Position numbers and translations under genes: made by a program
From: Bacillota bacterium
GTDB lineage: Bacteria > Bacillota > Clostridia > Acetivibrionales > DSM-2933
Direction of reading: 5' to 3'
Length of the DNA stretch: 9,192 bases
Assembly: GCA_023430975.1 (NCBI GenBank)
Contig: JAEYYB010000126.1
Span: forward strand, 1-9,192
Shown here: positions 8,441 to 9,192 of the stretch, in pieces
Numbering within the stretch: position 1 is the stretch's first letter
Layout of the letters: the number at the start of each line of letters is the position of its first letter
Notes under the pieces: model-generated
Told to the model about the DNA's origin: nothing
The model's input: only the letters and a program-made list of their open reading frames with translations
Databases searched by the model: none

Positions 8441-8460
8441 TTTGGTGGTTCTCTGCTCAT
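8425..8460 (-). CDS. Small upstream ORF in the RHS leader (MSREPPKNSGK)
   Basis: This 11-codon frame (ATG 8460, TAG ending at 8425) is preceded by an excellent ribosome binding site, AAGGAGGTG (8468-8476), 7 bases upstream. It ends about 190 bases before the RHS start. The peptide is hydrophilic, lacks a signal sequence and matches nothing I know. Because the SD is so strong and the frame's end coincides with the 10-bp leader stem, a leader-peptide role is plausible. It could also be chance. Confidence 0.45.
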   Translation of the reverse strand: MSREPPKNSGK

Positions 8461-8481
8461 AGTTTCTCACCTCCTTGTATA

Positions 8482-8499
8482 GGTTAGTTAGGTTAGTTA
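8482..8499. repeat. Two tandem copies of GGTTAGTTA
   Basis: GGTTAGTTA is repeated exactly at 8482-8490 and 8491-8499, just upstream of the SD of the small leader ORF. A related GGGTTAAGTTAG occurs at 8393-8404. The function is unknown; in the RNA it would be an unstructured CU/A-rich stretch next to the SD, and in the DNA a possible protein site. Confidence 0.7.
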
Positions 8500-8502
8500 T
8501 AG

Positions 8503-8521
8503 ACACATCAAAATAATGTGT
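8503..8521. repeat. Short inverted repeat ACACAT/ATGTGT in leader
   Basis: ACACAT (8503-8508) pairs with ATGTGT (8516-8521) across a 7-base A/T loop. It is a weak leader stem-loop between the two predicted small ORFs, with no T-run on the minus strand. Confidence 0.5.
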
Positions 8522-8535
8522 GCTTTCTATTTAAA

Positions 8536-8553
8536 TCTCATAGCTGTATGAGA
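8536..8553 (-). promoter_or_regulatory. Leader stem-loop TCTCATA/TATGAGA
   Basis: This is a perfect 7-bp stem with a 4-base loop. On the minus strand it is followed by TTTAAAT, which would make only a weak terminator or attenuator. The stop codon of a weak upstream ORF (8588-8538) falls inside this hairpin. Confidence 0.45.
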
Positions 8554-8588
8554 AGATAGAACCAGTCCAGATTTAGGTCATTATTCAT
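8538..8588 (-). CDS. Possible second leader ORF (MNNDLNLDWFYLLIQL)
   Basis: This 16-residue frame lies in the RHS leader and stops inside the 8536-8553 stem-loop. Only a weak, too-close GAAGAA precedes it, so translation is doubtful. It is listed because its end coincides with a hairpin, as in attenuator peptides. No run of a single amino-acid codon is evident. Confidence 0.2.
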   Translation of the reverse strand: MNNDLNLDWFYLLIQL

Positions 8589-8709
8589 TTCTTCAAAGTT
8601 TTTTATTACGTAAAAGTAACACCTTTTTTCAAACCATTAGCAGTTAAGTTTTTGAATAAATAAGAAACTAATAAAATTTTAATACCATTTCCAGAAATAC
8701 AAAGCTATC

Positions 8710-8725
8710 GTAACTTATTGGTTAC
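8710..8725 (-). promoter_or_regulatory. Stem-loop at the predicted 5' end of the RHS transcript
   Basis: On the minus strand GTAACCAATAAGTTAC forms a 5-bp stem starting at the predicted first transcribed base (8725, seven bases after the -10). A 5'-terminal hairpin of this sort can protect an mRNA from 5'-end decay. It is short and could be chance. Confidence 0.35.
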
Positions 8726-8731
8726 ATTAAT

Positions 8732-8760
8732 ATCATATCATGCCACTCACTTATTGTCAA
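8732..8760 (-). promoter_or_regulatory. Strong sigma-A promoter of the toxin-immunity operon
   Basis: On the minus strand a consensus -35 TTGACA (8760-8755) is followed by a 17-base spacer and TATGAT (8737-8732). TG one base before the -10 makes it an extended -10. The predicted start is near 8725, giving a leader of about 490 nt before the RHS ATG. It is the best promoter in the window and directs transcription toward the RHS gene. Confidence 0.8.
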
Positions 8761-8773
8761 CATCATGTTGACA
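8755..8773. promoter_or_regulatory. 19-bp palindromic operator overlapping the -35
   Basis: TGTCAACAT-C-ATGTTGACA is a perfect 9-bp inverted repeat around one base, and its left half contains the -35 hexamer of the operon promoter. A dimeric repressor bound here would exclude RNA polymerase. I do not recognise the motif as a specific regulator's site. The plus-strand TTGACA in the other half has no good -10. Confidence 0.65.
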
Positions 8774-8933
8774 TATAGAATCAATAAATGTTTTTTGTAT
8801 TAAATGTAGATTTTAAATTTTAATATCGATATATTCTAAACACTAAACAATATAAAATACTATATCAAAACATTAAATTGTAAACGACAAACCTTTCACG
8901 TTTTGTTAACTTTTTAGCATATTATCTAGTTAT
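8774..8933. other. AT-rich spacer between operon promoter and right repeat
   Basis: This is very AT-rich DNA with no gene or convincing promoter. It could act as an upstream A/T-rich element for the operon promoter, but nothing specific supports that. Confidence 0.5.
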
Positions 8934-9192
8934 ATGAAAATGATGCTTGTAAATTCGAAGAATATGGAGTTTTGTACAAGTAAATTTGGAAATACTAAGC
9001 TACATGATATTTCTTACAGAGAAAGGAGAAAGTATACGATAAAACATTTGTCGTATACTTTCTCATTTCTGACTCTGCAAGCCCACTTTATAGCATCATT
9101 TCCGTTGCTTAAAAGCTGCTACAAGATTCTAAAGCACTGCTTCACCAGTCCTTCTAAAGGGTGGGGGGATTGGTTTTCTCAAGACTGGCTTC
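8934..9192 (+). CDS. Partial outward-reading ORF in right repeat, unknown product
   Basis: A plus-strand frame opens at ATG 8934 (further in-frame ATGs at 8940, 8943 and 8964) and is still open at the right edge after 86 codons. The part inside the repeat, from LHDISYRERRKYTIK, is the same protein as in the left arm, while the upstream part differs. The true start is therefore uncertain and may lie inside the shared part. No convincing SD or promoter is visible before 8934. The product is unrecognised; the truncated frame shows no motif I can name. Confidence 0.3.
   Translation, partial: MKMMLVNSKNMEFCTSKFGNTKLHDISYRERRKYTIKHLSYTFSFLTLQAHFIASFPLLKSCYKILKHCFTSPSKGWGDWFSQDWL
9013..9192. repeat. 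Right arm of 180-bp terminal inverted repeat
   Basis: This is the inverted copy of bases 1-180 (179 of 180 positions match). The single difference, 9065, breaks one pair of the internal hairpin (9020-9070), which is perfect in the left arm. Both arms point the same face outward, so two copies of the repeat flank the toxin locus in opposite orientation. The family of the repeat is not recognised. Confidence 0.97.
9020..9070. repeat. 20-bp hairpin inside right repeat arm (one mismatch)
   Basis: This is the counterpart of the left-arm hairpin: 9020-9039 pairs with 9051-9070, with one mismatch at 9065. On the plus strand the SD-like AAAGGAG lies in the 5' half of the stem. Confidence 0.88.

Noticed and set aside
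8365..8443. Plus-strand intrinsic terminator (10-bp stem followed by six Ts)
   Set aside because: Possible, but the loop is 56 bases and no plus-strand gene precedes it. The overlap with the minus-strand leader ORF gave a better reading.
8768..8796. Plus-strand promoter from the second TTGACA of the palindrome
   Set aside because: The -10 position holds only TTTTTT; the hexamer is explained by the symmetry of the palindrome.
1..9192. A 9.2-kb linear plasmid or phage genome with 180-bp terminal inverted repeats
   Set aside because: There is no replication, terminal-protein or structural gene, open frames run off both ends, and the 127-base identity fits assembly ends better.

Overview
The window is AT-rich, uses AGGAGG-type ribosome binding sites and carries a wall-associated-protein-A-like RHS/YD-repeat giant with a DUF2691-like partner. 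This points to a low-GC Firmicute, most likely a Clostridium or close relative. That is inferred from composition and gene families; no marker gene is present to fix the genus.

Layout. The two ends (1-180 and 9013-9192) are the same sequence in opposite orientation, with one mismatch. The outermost 127 bases are identical, which suggests the window is a whole assembly contig ending in one repeat at both sides. Each arm contains a 20-bp hairpin and an open frame that runs off the window. Everything else belongs to one minus-strand transcription unit. A strong predicted promoter at 8732-8760 has its -35 inside a 19-bp palindrome. It is followed by a leader of about 490 nt with small upstream reading frames and stem-loops. 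Then comes a 2419-residue secreted RHS protein (8233-974) and, 69 bp further on, a 154-residue cytoplasmic protein (904-440).

How the genes work together. The RHS protein has a signal peptide, a DNRLRE-type region, YD repeats interrupted by jelly-roll/LamG-like modules, the RHS core ending in YYDPDG, and a 135-residue variable C-terminus. That is the architecture of an exported polymorphic toxin. The small gene directly downstream sits where immunity genes normally sit and looks like a DUF2691 family member. The best reading is a toxin-immunity pair used in competition between cells. The C-terminal effector is not a type I can name; it has a His-rich HGGxxxxFPHxHxW motif followed by a proline-rich linker and a hydrophobic tail.

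The most notable points are the unassigned effector paired with DUF2691, the operator-like promoter with a long, possibly translated leader, and the inverted flanking repeats whose few differences look synonymous in a shared outward reading frame.
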